This document shows, piece by piece, positions 1 to 6,778 of a stretch of 10,369 bases of DNA (its first letter is position 1; each line of letters opens with the position of its first letter). A program made the position numbers and the translations under genes. The stretch is from Betaproteobacteria bacterium (GTDB taxonomy: Bacteria; Pseudomonadota; Gammaproteobacteria; Burkholderiales; Burkholderiaceae). The stretch covers positions 1 through 10,369 of the forward strand of contig RFXC01000159.1 of NCBI GenBank assembly GCA_009921765.1. The letters are read 5' to 3'. Under the pieces are notes generated by a model that had not been told where the DNA came from, did not search any database, and saw only the letters and a list, made by a program, of their open reading frames with translations.

Positions 1-2
1 CC

Positions 3-446
3 TCGCGCGATGCCGATGGCTTCATTTACTTTTCCGGTCGGAAAAAAGAGCGGATCCGGCGCCGAGGCGAGAACATCTCCGCCTGGGACATCGAAAAAAT
101 TGTCGGGAGCCATCCCCACATCGCGGAGTGCGCAGCGCTCGGCCACCCCTCCCCGGTCGGCGAAGACGATGTACGTCTCGTGGTGGTCCCGGCACCTGGC
201 GCGCAGATTGAGCCGCGCACCTTGATGCAATGGCTGGAATCGGCCCTGCCGCAGATGATGGTCCCCCGCTACATCGAACTGGTCGACCAGCTGCCGCGAA
301 CGCCCAGCAACAAGGTGGAGAAATATCTGCTGATTTCAAAGGGGCTCTCCGCCACCGCATGGGATCGGGAAAAGGAAGGCTATCGGCTGAAAGGCGAGCG
401 CGCCCGCAAGTCGCCCTCGTCAACGCAAGCGCCTGCACAAACGTGA
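3..446 (+). CDS. acyl-CoA ligase (AMP-dependent synthetase), C-terminal 147 residues
   Basis: This is the 3' end of an adenylate-forming acyl-CoA ligase gene; the start lies before the window. Such enzymes activate a carboxylic acid to the acyl-adenylate and pass it to CoA. Reading from base 3, fragment residues 5-26 carry the hinge region of the family: an Asp-Gly pair, then GRKKERIRRRGENIS, close to the form in crotonobetaine/carnitine-CoA ligase-like members. Near the end, TPSNKVEK (residues 100-107) matches the A10 motif that supplies the catalytic Lys (here Lys104), with Asn replacing the usual Gly before it. The tail after A10 is about 40 residues and rich in Arg, Lys, Ser and Ala. The stop is TGA, 36 nt before the next gene, which suggests co-transcription. 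The family is sure. The substrate is unknown because the acyl-binding domain is outside the window. Confidence 0.9.
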   Translation, partial: SRDADGFIYFSGRKKERIRRRGENISAWDIEKIVGSHPHIAECAALGHPSPVGEDDVRLVVVPAPGAQIEPRTLMQWLESALPQMMVPRYIELVDQLPRTPSNKVEKYLLISKGLSATAWDREKEGYRLKGERARKSPSSTQAPAQT

Positions 447-482
447 TGTCTGGCATTCAATCGCACACAAGGAGATCCGCCC

Positions 483-1625
483 ATGCCTGAGCGGTCACTT
501 CGAAACAAGGTTGCCGTGGTCGGCGTCGGCAACACCGACTTCGGTCGGCTGCCGGGCTATTCGCCCTATGACCTCGGACTATGGGCCTTCAAGAACGCGC
601 TCACCGACTCAGGGCTTCAGAAGTCGCAGATTGATGGGGTGATTGTCAACCGCATTCCCGACTATCAGCGCTTCTGCGAGATTGCCGGCATCAACCCGCG
701 CTTTGCGCTGGTCACACCCGGTCAGGGGCGGATGTCCGGCAACTCCATTCAGATCGCAGCGGCGGCGCTGGCTGCGGGCCTCTGCAAGACTATCGCCCTG
801 GTGTATGGCAACAACGGCCGCAGTGCTGGCGCGCGCTATGGGGGAGACAGCGACACCTACGGCTCGGGCGGCGCTGGCATGTGGTTTCCCTACGGCATGA
901 CCTCGCCGGGCGCGGTTCACGCCATGATGATGCAACGGCATATGGCGCAATTCGGGACCACGCCCCGGCAGTTGGCTGAAATCGCAGTGACGTTTCGCAG
1001 CCACGCTGCACTCACCCCGTGGGCCGTGATGCGCGACCGCATCACCGTCGAAGAACACATGCACTCCCGCTACATCTGCGAGCCTCTGCATCTGTTTGAC
1101 TACTGCCTGATCAACGACGGTGGCGTTGCGCTCATCCTCACCACAGCCGACCACGCCCGCGACTGCCAGCAACCGCCGGTCTACGTCCGTGGCTTCTCGT
1201 CGGCCACCCGACTGGCAGACTCCTCGTTCCCCGATGGCGACTACTGGTACGAACCGATGTCCCAGGTCGCGCGCGACGTCTATGAAATGGCCGGTGTCAG
1301 CCATAACGATCTCGACGGACTCATGATCTATGACAACTTTTCGCCCACCGTTCTTTTCTCGCTCGAGGGCTTCGGCTTCTGCCCCAGGGGAGAAAGCGGA
1401 AGGTTCGTCGAGGGCGGGCGTCTCGCGCTGGGTGGCGAGTTCCCATCCAACACCAGCGGTGGCCACATGAGCGAGAGCTACATGCAGGGCTGGGCACTGA
1501 ACGCTGAGGCAGTCAGGCAATTGCGCGGTCAGTGCGGAGAGCGGCAGATTCCCGGCGCGAAGCTCATTCAGTACATGTGCGCCGCTCCCCTCGTGACATC
1601 GATCATTTACGGAGCCGAGCCATGA
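483..1625 (+). CDS. thiolase-like protein of the SCP-x/Ltp2 type, probable acyl-CoA aldolase
   Basis: A 380-residue protein with the thiolase fold, of the lipid-transfer (SCP-x/Ltp) branch that pairs with DUF35 proteins. The ATG at 483 follows AAGGAG (469-474) at 8 nt. The N-terminus VAVVGVGNTDFG (residues 10-21) is the usual first strand. The nucleophile loop reads GQGRMSGNS (80-88), with no Cys where thiolases have one. The later block NTSGGHMSESYMQG (323-336) aligns with the NxSGGxxSxGHPxG thiolase motif and has Tyr333 in place of the catalytic His. Cys366 matches the second thiolase Cys region, and YDNFSP (283-288) is typical of this branch. In the steroid side-chain enzyme Ltp2, a DUF35-dependent aldolase, catalysis is attributed to Tyr residues rather than Cys/His. 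I therefore infer aldol or retro-aldol cleavage of a CoA ester. A non-catalytic or acyltransferase role remains possible. The stop overlaps the start of the DUF35 gene. Confidence 0.88.
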   Translation: MPERSLRNKVAVVGVGNTDFGRLPGYSPYDLGLWAFKNALTDSGLQKSQIDGVIVNRIPDYQRFCEIAGINPRFALVTPGQGRMSGNSIQIAAAALAAGLCKTIALVYGNNGRSAGARYGGDSDTYGSGGAGMWFPYGMTSPGAVHAMMMQRHMAQFGTTPRQLAEIAVTFRSHAALTPWAVMRDRITVEEHMHSRYICEPLHLFDYCLINDGGVALILTTADHARDCQQPPVYVRGFSSATRLADSSFPDGDYWYEPMSQVARDVYEMAGVSHNDLDGLMIYDNFSPTVLFSLEGFGFCPRGESGRFVEGGRLALGGEFPSNTSGGHMSESYMQGWALNAEAVRQLRGQCGERQIPGAKLIQYMCAAPLVTSIIYGAEP

Positions 1626-2041
1626 GCACCACTGCCAAGCCCCTTCCTGCACTCGATGGCGAGAACGCACCACACTGGGCGGGTGCGCGCGAGCGGCAGG
1701 TGCGCGTGCAGCGATGCACCGCCTGCGGCGGGCTTCGCTTGCCAGCGGCGCGGCACTGCCCGACGTGCCTCTCCGATGCCAATGAGTGGGTCACGCTTTC
1801 CGGTGAAGGCGAGGTGTGGTCGCACTGCCGCTTCCATCGCCTTTATTTCAAGGGGTTCGAAGACGATCTCCCCTACACCGTGGTGCTCATCAAGCTGCGC
1901 GAAGGCCCCTTTCTTTATTCCAATCTGGTCGGAGTCGACGACGCCCAGATAAAGATCGGTATGCCGGTGACTGCGGTATTTGATGACGTCACCTCAGAGA
2001 TCACTCTGATTCGATTTCGCCCCAACCCTGCACAAAACTGA
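1622..2041 (+). CDS. DUF35-type zinc-ribbon/OB-fold protein, partner of the thiolase-like protein
   Basis: A 139-residue protein with an N-terminal rubredoxin-like zinc ribbon and a C-terminal OB fold, the architecture of DUF35 (ChsH2-type) proteins. The zinc ligands are two CxxC pairs, Cys32/Cys35 and Cys46/Cys49. The OB-fold part includes GEGEVWSHCRFHR and ends in a strand near ITLIRFRP. The start was set at 1622 because ATGA there overlaps the stop of the thiolase-like gene by 4 nt, implying translational coupling; a longer in-frame opening from 1532 lies inside the upstream gene and has no family resemblance. In characterised pairs the DUF35 subunit binds the thiolase-like subunit and helps hold the acyl-CoA, so the two probably form one enzyme. 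Family and pairing are firm; the substrate is unknown. Confidence 0.9.
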   Translation: MSTTAKPLPALDGENAPHWAGARERQVRVQRCTACGGLRLPAARHCPTCLSDANEWVTLSGEGEVWSHCRFHRLYFKGFEDDLPYTVVLIKLREGPFLYSNLVGVDDAQIKIGMPVTAVFDDVTSEITLIRFRPNPAQN

Positions 2042-2056
2042 CGCACACAGGAGCCC

Positions 2057-3115
2057 ATGATGCGAGCCATGGTTGTACGTGACCCCGGTGCGCCGGACCA
2101 CCTGCGGCTGGAAGATGTTCCGATGCCACCGCTTCGAGCCAACGACGTCCGGATCCGCGTCGAGGCCTGCGGTGTCTGCTTTCACGATGTCGTCACCCGC
2201 AATGGCGTCATGAAGCGCGGCGTGCGCATGCCGCTGATACCCGGCCATGAGGTCTCGGGCATCGTTGAATCGGTCGGGCCAGCGGTTCGGCACTTCAAGC
2301 CGGGCGATCGTGTTTGCACCGCCCAGCGTCGCCATATCTGTGGCGCCTGCCGCTTCTGCCGCAGTGGTCGCGAAACCTCCTGCGACGAGCGCGAATTTCT
2401 CGGCGATGCCGACCTGAACGGCGGCTATGCCGAGTATGTCTGCGTAGGCGACGACAATGTCGTCCATGTTCCGGAAGGGGTAGCGCTCGACGAAGCTGCA
2501 ATCGTTTCGTGCGCAATTGGCACCGAACTCAATGCCATCCGCGATGTGGCACAGGTCCGGCCAGGCGATCGGGTCCTGATCTCCGGCGCGGGGGGCGGTC
2601 TGGGCGTTCACGGGCTTCAGATCGCGCGCGGTGCAGGCGCGCAGGTGTTTGCGGTTACCACCTCGCCCGACAAGGCTGAGCGATTGCGGCAGTGGGGCGC
2701 GCATGAGGTGGTGGTCTGCGGTCGAGGCGAGGATTTTTCTGCGCAGATCAAGGAGCTCACCCGCGGCGAAGGCGTCGATGTCGTGATCGACAACGTGGGC
2801 AGTGTGCTGTTTGAGCCCACGCGTCGAAGCCTGGCCATGGGCGGGCGGTGGATTTTCGTGGGTCAGCTGACCGGCGATTTTGTGCGGATGAACCCGGCGC
2901 AGCTGTTCCTGCGCGACATCACCATCAGGAGCGTCATCAGCACGTCGCGCAACCAGCTGCAGGATGCGCTCGGGCTGGTGCAGCAGGGCATGGTGAAGCC
3001 TGTGATCACCGGTCAACTTCCGCTCGAGCGCGCGGCCGATGCGCATCGGGTGCTCGAGGCGGGGCAGGCATTTGGGCGGATGCTGCTGAGGCCGGGGCTG
3101 CGTGCGGAAGCCTGA
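2057..3115 (+). CDS. zinc-dependent medium-chain alcohol dehydrogenase
   Basis: A 352-residue NAD(P)-dependent alcohol dehydrogenase of the medium-chain (MDR) superfamily. Catalytic zinc ligands are visible at Cys41 (GVCFHD), His64/Glu65 (PGHEVSG) and Cys152. The structural zinc lobe is complete, with Cys95, Cys98, Cys101 and Cys109. The Rossmann loop SGAGGGLGVHG (176-186) marks the nucleotide-binding domain, and the length is normal. AGGAG (2049-2053) precedes ATGATG at 2057/2060; I chose the first ATG, but 2060 is equally plausible. It follows the DUF35 gene by 15 nt and probably ends the operon. If the upstream pair is an aldolase, this enzyme may oxidise a hydroxyacyl precursor or process the released aldehyde or ketone; that is inference. 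The gene ends 21 nt from a convergent gene with no visible terminator. Confidence 0.93.
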   Translation: MMRAMVVRDPGAPDHLRLEDVPMPPLRANDVRIRVEACGVCFHDVVTRNGVMKRGVRMPLIPGHEVSGIVESVGPAVRHFKPGDRVCTAQRRHICGACRFCRSGRETSCDEREFLGDADLNGGYAEYVCVGDDNVVHVPEGVALDEAAIVSCAIGTELNAIRDVAQVRPGDRVLISGAGGGLGVHGLQIARGAGAQVFAVTTSPDKAERLRQWGAHEVVVCGRGEDFSAQIKELTRGEGVDVVIDNVGSVLFEPTRRSLAMGGRWIFVGQLTGDFVRMNPAQLFLRDITIRSVISTSRNQLQDALGLVQQGMVKPVITGQLPLERAADAHRVLEAGQAFGRMLLRPGLRAEA

Positions 3116-3136
3116 CGCCCAGCGCCGAAGTCAAGG

Positions 3137-4054
3137 CTACTGCTTTCGACTTGATAGAAAGATTACCGAGCCCACCACCATGAGCGCGCCCACAATCTGC
3201 AGGGGCGCGGCGGTTTGCCCCAGCACGATCCAGGCAATCAGCATGGCAAAGATGGGCTCGAGGTTCATGAGTGGCGAGTTGTTGACCGCGCCGATGCGGG
3301 GCAACACCACGAAGAGCGAGGTGATGGCTGTGCCATAGAGCACCGTGAGGAGCGACAGGCCGATCCAGCCTTCGCGGTCAACCGGCAACTGGAGGCTCTC
3401 TGTGGCCACCGCAGAACTGCCTGCGATGATGGCCACCACCGTCATGGTGAGCATGCTGCGCAAACGCCCGTCAACTTTCCCGAGCCACGCCTGGGTGAGC
3501 ACCATGGCTGCGCCAAACGAGAGCGAGGCGCCCAGCGCGTAGGCAACGCCCGCAAGCATGGTGTCGTTCGAGACGGGCCCGCGGGCGATCCAGCCGACGG
3601 CGTCCAGCGCCAGCACCAGCCCCGTGAGAATGACCGGCATCACATAGAGGGTGCGCCGAGTCGGGCGCTCGCCGCCAGTCAGCCAGGAGAGCACCGCGAT
3701 GACAATCGGAAAGGTGTTGAAGGTGAGTAGCGCGAGGGCCACCGGCAGTCGGGCCACCGACGCGTAGAGGCAATAGCTCTGTGCCGCAATCAGGACGCCT
3801 ACCAGGCCGGCACGCACGAGCGTGGGACGAGGCAGGCTGAGAGACACTTTGGAGAGTGTCAACAATACGAGCACAGCCAGCGCGGTGACCGTGGAGCGGA
3901 TGGTGACTGCAGTGACCACCGGAACACCGTGGTCGAAGGCCAGGCGCGCGGCCACGTGATTGCTGCTGAAAAGTAGCGATATGAGCGCAATCAGGGTTGC
4001 GCCAAGCCATGGCGGGATGGGGCGCTGGCTTGAGTCGGAGGACGGGGCGTTCAT
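3137..4054 (-). CDS. EamA-family (DMT superfamily) permease
   Basis: A 305-residue inner-membrane protein with about ten hydrophobic segments in two EamA repeats, the standard size for this family. The first repeat has the typical SSNHVAARLAFDHG and VTIRS stretch after helix 1. The second ends in the family signature SPLMNLEPIFAMLIAWIVLG, followed by a last helix and a short basic SSRKQ tail. These proteins export or exchange metabolites and amino acids; the substrate here cannot be told. The frame stays open upstream to 4261, but that part has no membrane or family character and overlaps the divergent gene, so I placed the start at the ATG at 4054. A GGAG lies about 13 nt upstream, which is weak. 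It converges on the dehydrogenase gene and diverges from the flavin-reductase-like gene, so it is its own transcription unit. Confidence 0.88.
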   Translation of the reverse strand: MNAPSSDSSQRPIPPWLGATLIALISLLFSSNHVAARLAFDHGVPVVTAVTIRSTVTALAVLVLLTLSKVSLSLPRPTLVRAGLVGVLIAAQSYCLYASVARLPVALALLTFNTFPIVIAVLSWLTGGERPTRRTLYVMPVILTGLVLALDAVGWIARGPVSNDTMLAGVAYALGASLSFGAAMVLTQAWLGKVDGRLRSMLTMTVVAIIAGSSAVATESLQLPVDREGWIGLSLLTVLYGTAITSLFVVLPRIGAVNNSPLMNLEPIFAMLIAWIVLGQTAAPLQIVGALMVVGSVIFLSSRKQ

Positions 4055-4145
4055 CGCCCGAATCTTACTCCGGCAATGAATGAAGGCTTGCGGTACTCTC
4101 TCGGCCTCGTCTCGTTCCAACCGCCCACGGTCTCGGGAGCTTTTC

Positions 4146-4814
4146 ATGCATTTTGATACCGCAACGAACCAGCACGGCATGCGCCATGATCCTTTCAAGG
4201 CGGTGGTGGTGCCGCGTCCCATTGGCTGGATTGGCAGCGTGTCGCCGGAAGGCGTGAACAACCTCGCGCCCTACAGCTTCTTCAACGCCATTGCCGACAA
4301 GCCGCCCATGGTGATGTTCTCGTCGCAGGGCTACAAGGACAGTCAGCGCAATATTGAAGCCACCGGCGAGTTCACCTGCTCGCTCGCCACGCGGGCGCTC
4401 ACGCAGCAAATGAACATGAGCTCGGCACCGGTGGCGGCCGACGTGGATGAGTTTTTGCTCGCCGGCCTCACGGCGGTGCCGGGTCACTATGTGCGCGCAC
4501 CGCGTGTGGCCGAAAGCCCGGTCGCGCTCGAGTGCAAGCTCTGGAAGATGTTTCGATTGCCCGGTCCCGGCGGCGAGGGTGAGTCGAGCTACACGCTCAT
4601 CATTGGCCGCGTGGTGGGCATGTACATTGATGATGCGGTGATTCGCAACGGCCGCGTGGATATCGCTGCAGTGCAGCCGCTTGCGCGCCTGGGTTACATG
4701 GATTATTCGTTTCTCAGTGCCGAGAACATGTTCGAGTTGAATCGGCCGAGTGCGAGTGCTGATGGCAAGAGCGCGCAGGTGGAGAGCAAGCCCTGGGATG
4801 GGGTCTATCGCTAG
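4146..4814 (+). CDS. flavin reductase-like FMN-binding split-barrel protein
   Basis: A 222-residue protein of the flavin reductase-like family, which binds FMN in a split barrel. The hallmark is PRPIGWI (residues 23-29), then NNLAPYSFFN (38-47) and PPMVMFSS (53-60), which line the flavin site. The gene's frame is open from 4080, but GGGAG (4135-4139) sits 6 nt before the ATG at 4146 and family homology begins just after it, so that start is preferred. Members reduce free flavin for a partner oxygenase or act as flavoredoxin-like electron carriers. No partner monooxygenase gene is in the window. The gene is 29 nt before the solute-binding protein gene, suggesting co-transcription. Its promoter must lie in the 91 nt shared with the divergent permease gene; I see no convincing -35/-10 pair there. 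Confidence 0.88.
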   Translation: MHFDTATNQHGMRHDPFKAVVVPRPIGWIGSVSPEGVNNLAPYSFFNAIADKPPMVMFSSQGYKDSQRNIEATGEFTCSLATRALTQQMNMSSAPVAADVDEFLLAGLTAVPGHYVRAPRVAESPVALECKLWKMFRLPGPGGEGESSYTLIIGRVVGMYIDDAVIRNGRVDIAAVQPLARLGYMDYSFLSAENMFELNRPSASADGKSAQVESKPWDGVYR

Positions 4815-4843
4815 TCGGTGTTTCTCGTTTTGGGGAGATGTGA

Positions 4844-5821
4844 ATGCGTGGCGCTCGTAGAAGTGTGTGTGTAATTGCAGCGGCAGCGCTTGCGCTGCCT
4901 GGTGCGGTGTTCGCCCAGCAAGACGCGTATCCGTCAAAGCCGGTGCGCATCGTGGTGGGCTTTCCGGCGGGAAGCTCCACCGACGTGGCCACGCGGGTCA
5001 TTGCGCAGCGCCTGGGGCAGGCGCTGGGTCAGCAGTTTGTGGTGGAGAACCGTGCGGGGGCGAGCAGCAACATTGCGGCGCGCGCGGTGGCTGGTGCGCA
5101 GGCCGACGGTTACACGCTGTTTGTCGGCACCATTGCCAACACCATCAATGCCACCCTGCAGGCGAACACGTCGGTGGACATTTCGAAAGAGTTGCTGCCG
5201 GTGGCCATGATGGGCAGCGTGCCGAACATTCTGGTGGCGCATCCTTCGCTGGGCGTTGACAACCTGGGGCAGCTCATCGCCAAAGCCAAGGCCGAACCCG
5301 GGAAGATCACGTTCGCGTCGTCGGGCAATGGCACGTCGCCGCATCTGTCGGGCGAGTTGCTCGCCTACATGGCCGGGGTTCGCATGTTGCATGTGCCGTA
5401 CAAGGGAAGTTCGCCTGCGGTGGTCGATCTTTTGGCGGGCCAGGTGCTGACCATGTTCGGGCCGGCGTCCACGGTGTTGCCGCACATTCGCGAGGGCAAG
5501 CTCAAGGCCTTGGCCTCAACGGGTTTGACGCGCGCGTCATCCGTGCCCGATCTGCCCACGGTGGATGAGTTGGGGTTGAAGGGGTTCGAGACATCGGTGT
5601 GGTTCGGCATCAATGCGCCGTTGAACACACCCGCGCCGGTCATCGAGAAGCTGGCTGCGGCGGTGAATGCCGCGCAAGACAGTGCCGAGCTGCAGGCGCA
5701 ATTCAAGACGCAGGGCATCGAGGTGGTGCGGGCGGGGCCTTCGAACTACGCGGCCTTGATTCGCAGTGAAACCGACAAGTGGGCTCGGGTCATCAAGGCC
5801 GCGGGCGTGCAATCTCAGTAA
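4844..5821 (+). CDS. Bug/TctC-type periplasmic solute-binding protein
   Basis: A 325-residue periplasmic receptor of the Bug family (tripartite tricarboxylate transporter substrate-binding protein). A Sec signal peptide is clear: MRGARR, a hydrophobic core, then AVFA with likely cleavage after Ala24. The mature protein starts with the typical YPSKPVRIVVGFPAGSSTD (29-47), followed by VVENRAGASSNIAA and DGYTLFVG, then PYKGSSPAVVDLLAGQV around the ligand site. GGGGAG (4832-4837) precedes the ATG at 4844. Bug proteins bind small carboxylates or related solutes and often lack adjacent membrane subunits; none (TctA/TctB) is seen here. It sits between the flavin-reductase-like gene and the GlcG/HbpS-like gene with short gaps, so the three are probably one operon. 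The ligand may be the substrate of the catabolic genes nearby, which is inference. Confidence 0.94.
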   Translation: MRGARRSVCVIAAAALALPGAVFAQQDAYPSKPVRIVVGFPAGSSTDVATRVIAQRLGQALGQQFVVENRAGASSNIAARAVAGAQADGYTLFVGTIANTINATLQANTSVDISKELLPVAMMGSVPNILVAHPSLGVDNLGQLIAKAKAEPGKITFASSGNGTSPHLSGELLAYMAGVRMLHVPYKGSSPAVVDLLAGQVLTMFGPASTVLPHIREGKLKALASTGLTRASSVPDLPTVDELGLKGFETSVWFGINAPLNTPAPVIEKLAAAVNAAQDSAELQAQFKTQGIEVVRAGPSNYAALIRSETDKWARVIKAAGVQSQ

Positions 5822-5840
5822 GCAGAAAGGATTTTTTCTC

Positions 5841-6365
5841 ATGGCCAAGCTCACCCTGGCGCAGTGCCGCGTGTTCATTGATGCAGTGTTCGAGAAGGCG
5901 CAGCAGATGGGCGTTCCCGTGGCCTGCGCCATCGTGGGGCCCGAGGGGCACATCATCGCGCTGGAGCGCATGGATGACGCCGGCTTCATCACGCCCGACA
6001 CGGCGCGGGCCAAGGCCTTCACCATGGCGGCGTTTCGCTCGATGAGCCCGCGTTTTTCAGATGGTCTGGTGATCCAGCACTGGTTCAAGGAACGCAATCC
6101 GCAGATGCTGGCGAACGCGTCGGTGTTCACCAACGGGCAGATCGTGGCCTCGGGTGGGTGCGCGCCGGTGTTTGTGGGCGACGAGATGGTGGGCGCCTAC
6201 GGCATCAGCGGCGGCACCTCGGGTCAGGACGAGGAAATGAGCGACTACGCGCGAGCCAAGGTGGGCTGGGCCATTCGCGCGGCTACCGACACCCTGCCTC
6301 AAGAGGCGAAGGATCAGATCAACGCCATTTATCAGCAGGTGGGGTTGAAGGATCGGAGGGTTTAG
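5841..6365 (+). CDS. GlcG/HbpS-like (DUF336) heme-binding-type protein
   Basis: A 174-residue protein of the GlcG/HbpS family. Diagnostic stretches are GVPVACAIVGPEGHIIALERMD (24-45, with one extra Ala), the SGGCAPVF segment (104-111) and GAYGISGGTSGQDEE (118-132), which match the usual order of family motifs. There is no signal peptide, so it is probably cytoplasmic. AGAAAGGA (5824-5831) lies 9 nt before the ATG. HbpS from Streptomyces binds heme and senses redox stress, while GlcG accompanies glycolate oxidation genes. In many catabolic clusters the role of these proteins is unknown and they are sometimes thought to be auxiliary or isomerase-like. The gene follows the Bug protein gene by 19 nt and ends the operon, 51 nt before an unrelated antitoxin gene. 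The family call is firm; the function here is not assigned. Confidence 0.88.
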   Translation: MAKLTLAQCRVFIDAVFEKAQQMGVPVACAIVGPEGHIIALERMDDAGFITPDTARAKAFTMAAFRSMSPRFSDGLVIQHWFKERNPQMLANASVFTNGQIVASGGCAPVFVGDEMVGAYGISGGTSGQDEEMSDYARAKVGWAIRAATDTLPQEAKDQINAIYQQVGLKDRRV

Positions 6366-6416
6366 GGGGTAGACGGGCAGATTGACGATCTTGCGAGTGG
6401 CAGTCCAGGTTGCGTC

Positions 6417-6689
6417 ATGAGGCGGATCATGGTGACGCTGAATGACCGGCTCGCCAAGCGCTTGCAAGCGCGCGCCCTCCGGAATCGGCAATCTTTCAGG
6501 GAAGTGGTCAACGAGGCTTTGAGCCTGGGGCTCGACGCCATGGATAAACCGCCTCAGCCTGCCCGCTACCGGCTGAAAGCGGCTTCGATGGGCGGAGTTC
6601 TTACCGGCGCCAACCTCGATACGGCATTGGCGCTTGCCAGCCAACTGGATGACGAGGCGATCGTCGGCAAGCTGGAATCGCGCAAGTGA
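6417..6689 (+). CDS. VapB-like ribbon-helix-helix antitoxin without an adjacent toxin
   Basis: A 90-residue protein of the VapB antitoxin type. Residues 1-40 form a ribbon-helix-helix-like N-terminus (IMVTLNDRLAKRLQARA, then SFREVVNEALSLGLD). Residues 41-90 form the extended toxin-binding tail, with the typical GANLDTALALASQLDDEAI (63-81) and a basic LESRK end. The first ATG (6417) fits family members, which begin M-R-x-x-x-T-L. A second ATG at 6429 has GAGG 6 nt upstream (6419-6422) and may be the real start. A vapC PIN-domain gene would normally follow within a few bases, but the next gene is hipB and no PIN protein is encoded in the window. It is therefore an orphan, perhaps a relic or an antitoxin acting in trans. 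Its C-terminal half is repeated at 8466-8600. Confidence 0.82.
   Translation: MRRIMVTLNDRLAKRLQARALRNRQSFREVVNEALSLGLDAMDKPPQPARYRLKAASMGGVLTGANLDTALALASQLDDEAIVGKLESRK
6543..6677 (+). repeat. direct repeat, copy 1 (3' half of the vapB-like gene)
   Basis: This 135-nt stretch encodes residues 43-87 of the VapB-like antitoxin and recurs in the same orientation at 8466-8600. My base-by-base comparison gives 15 differences in 135 positions (89% identity) and no indel. The two copies flank the hipBA operon with an offset of 1923 nt. No inverted-repeat ends or target duplications typical of a transposon were seen at either copy. Confidence 0.9.
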
Positions 6690-6747
6690 TCAAGACCGAG
6701 TCGTGACGCGTTGCATCGGTGGTCGGGGGACTTGATGTTCACTATCC

Positions 6748-6773
6748 TGGACAAAAATATTCAATTTTGTCCA
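6748..6773. promoter_or_regulatory. probable HipB operator (inverted repeat)
   Basis: A perfect inverted repeat with 9-nt arms, TGGACAAAA (6748-6756) and TTTTGTCCA (6765-6773), separated by 8 nt (ATATTCAA). It lies directly upstream of hipB in a notably AT-rich patch within GC-rich DNA. HipB proteins are dimeric repressors of their own operons and bind dyads with short arms and an 8-nt spacer; the E. coli operator has that layout, although its arm sequence differs. The left arm overlaps the proposed -35 element and the right arm abuts the -10, so binding would block RNA polymerase. Only one such site was found here. Confidence 0.78.
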
Positions 6774-6777
6774 TAAT
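6748..6777 (+). promoter_or_regulatory. sigma70-type promoter of hipBA
   Basis: TGGACA (6748-6753; one mismatch to TTGACA) and CATAAT (6772-6777; one mismatch to TATAAT) are separated by 18 nt. Transcription would begin near 6784-6785, at or beside the ATG codons of hipB, so the mRNA may have little or no 5' leader. The elements are embedded in the inverted repeat described separately. Confidence 0.65.
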
Positions 6778-6778
6778 A

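Noticed and set aside
609..1673. A 354-codon open frame on the - strand opposite the thiolase-like gene
   Set aside because: It has no recognisable family motif, lies fully antisense to a gene with clear homology, and long antisense frames are expected in GC-rich coding DNA.
1994..3046. A 350-codon open frame on the - strand opposite the alcohol dehydrogenase gene
   Set aside because: Its composition (His, Arg, Ala and Asp rich) is that of a mirror frame and the dehydrogenase motifs on the + strand are complete.
4055..4261. N-terminal extension of the EamA permease to 4261
   Set aside because: The extra 69 residues are not hydrophobic, match no family pattern and overlap the divergent flavin-reductase-like gene.
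6057..6644. A 195-codon - strand frame whose start resembles a - strand frame at 8250-8651
   Set aside because: The similarity (SAHRSRFQPVAGRLRRF) is only the reverse translation of the vapB direct repeat and does not indicate a second gene family.
6690..6778. Possible vapC remnant between the vapB-like gene and hipB
   Set aside because: Only 89 nt are available and they contain the hipBA promoter and operator; no PIN-domain-like sequence is seen in any frame.
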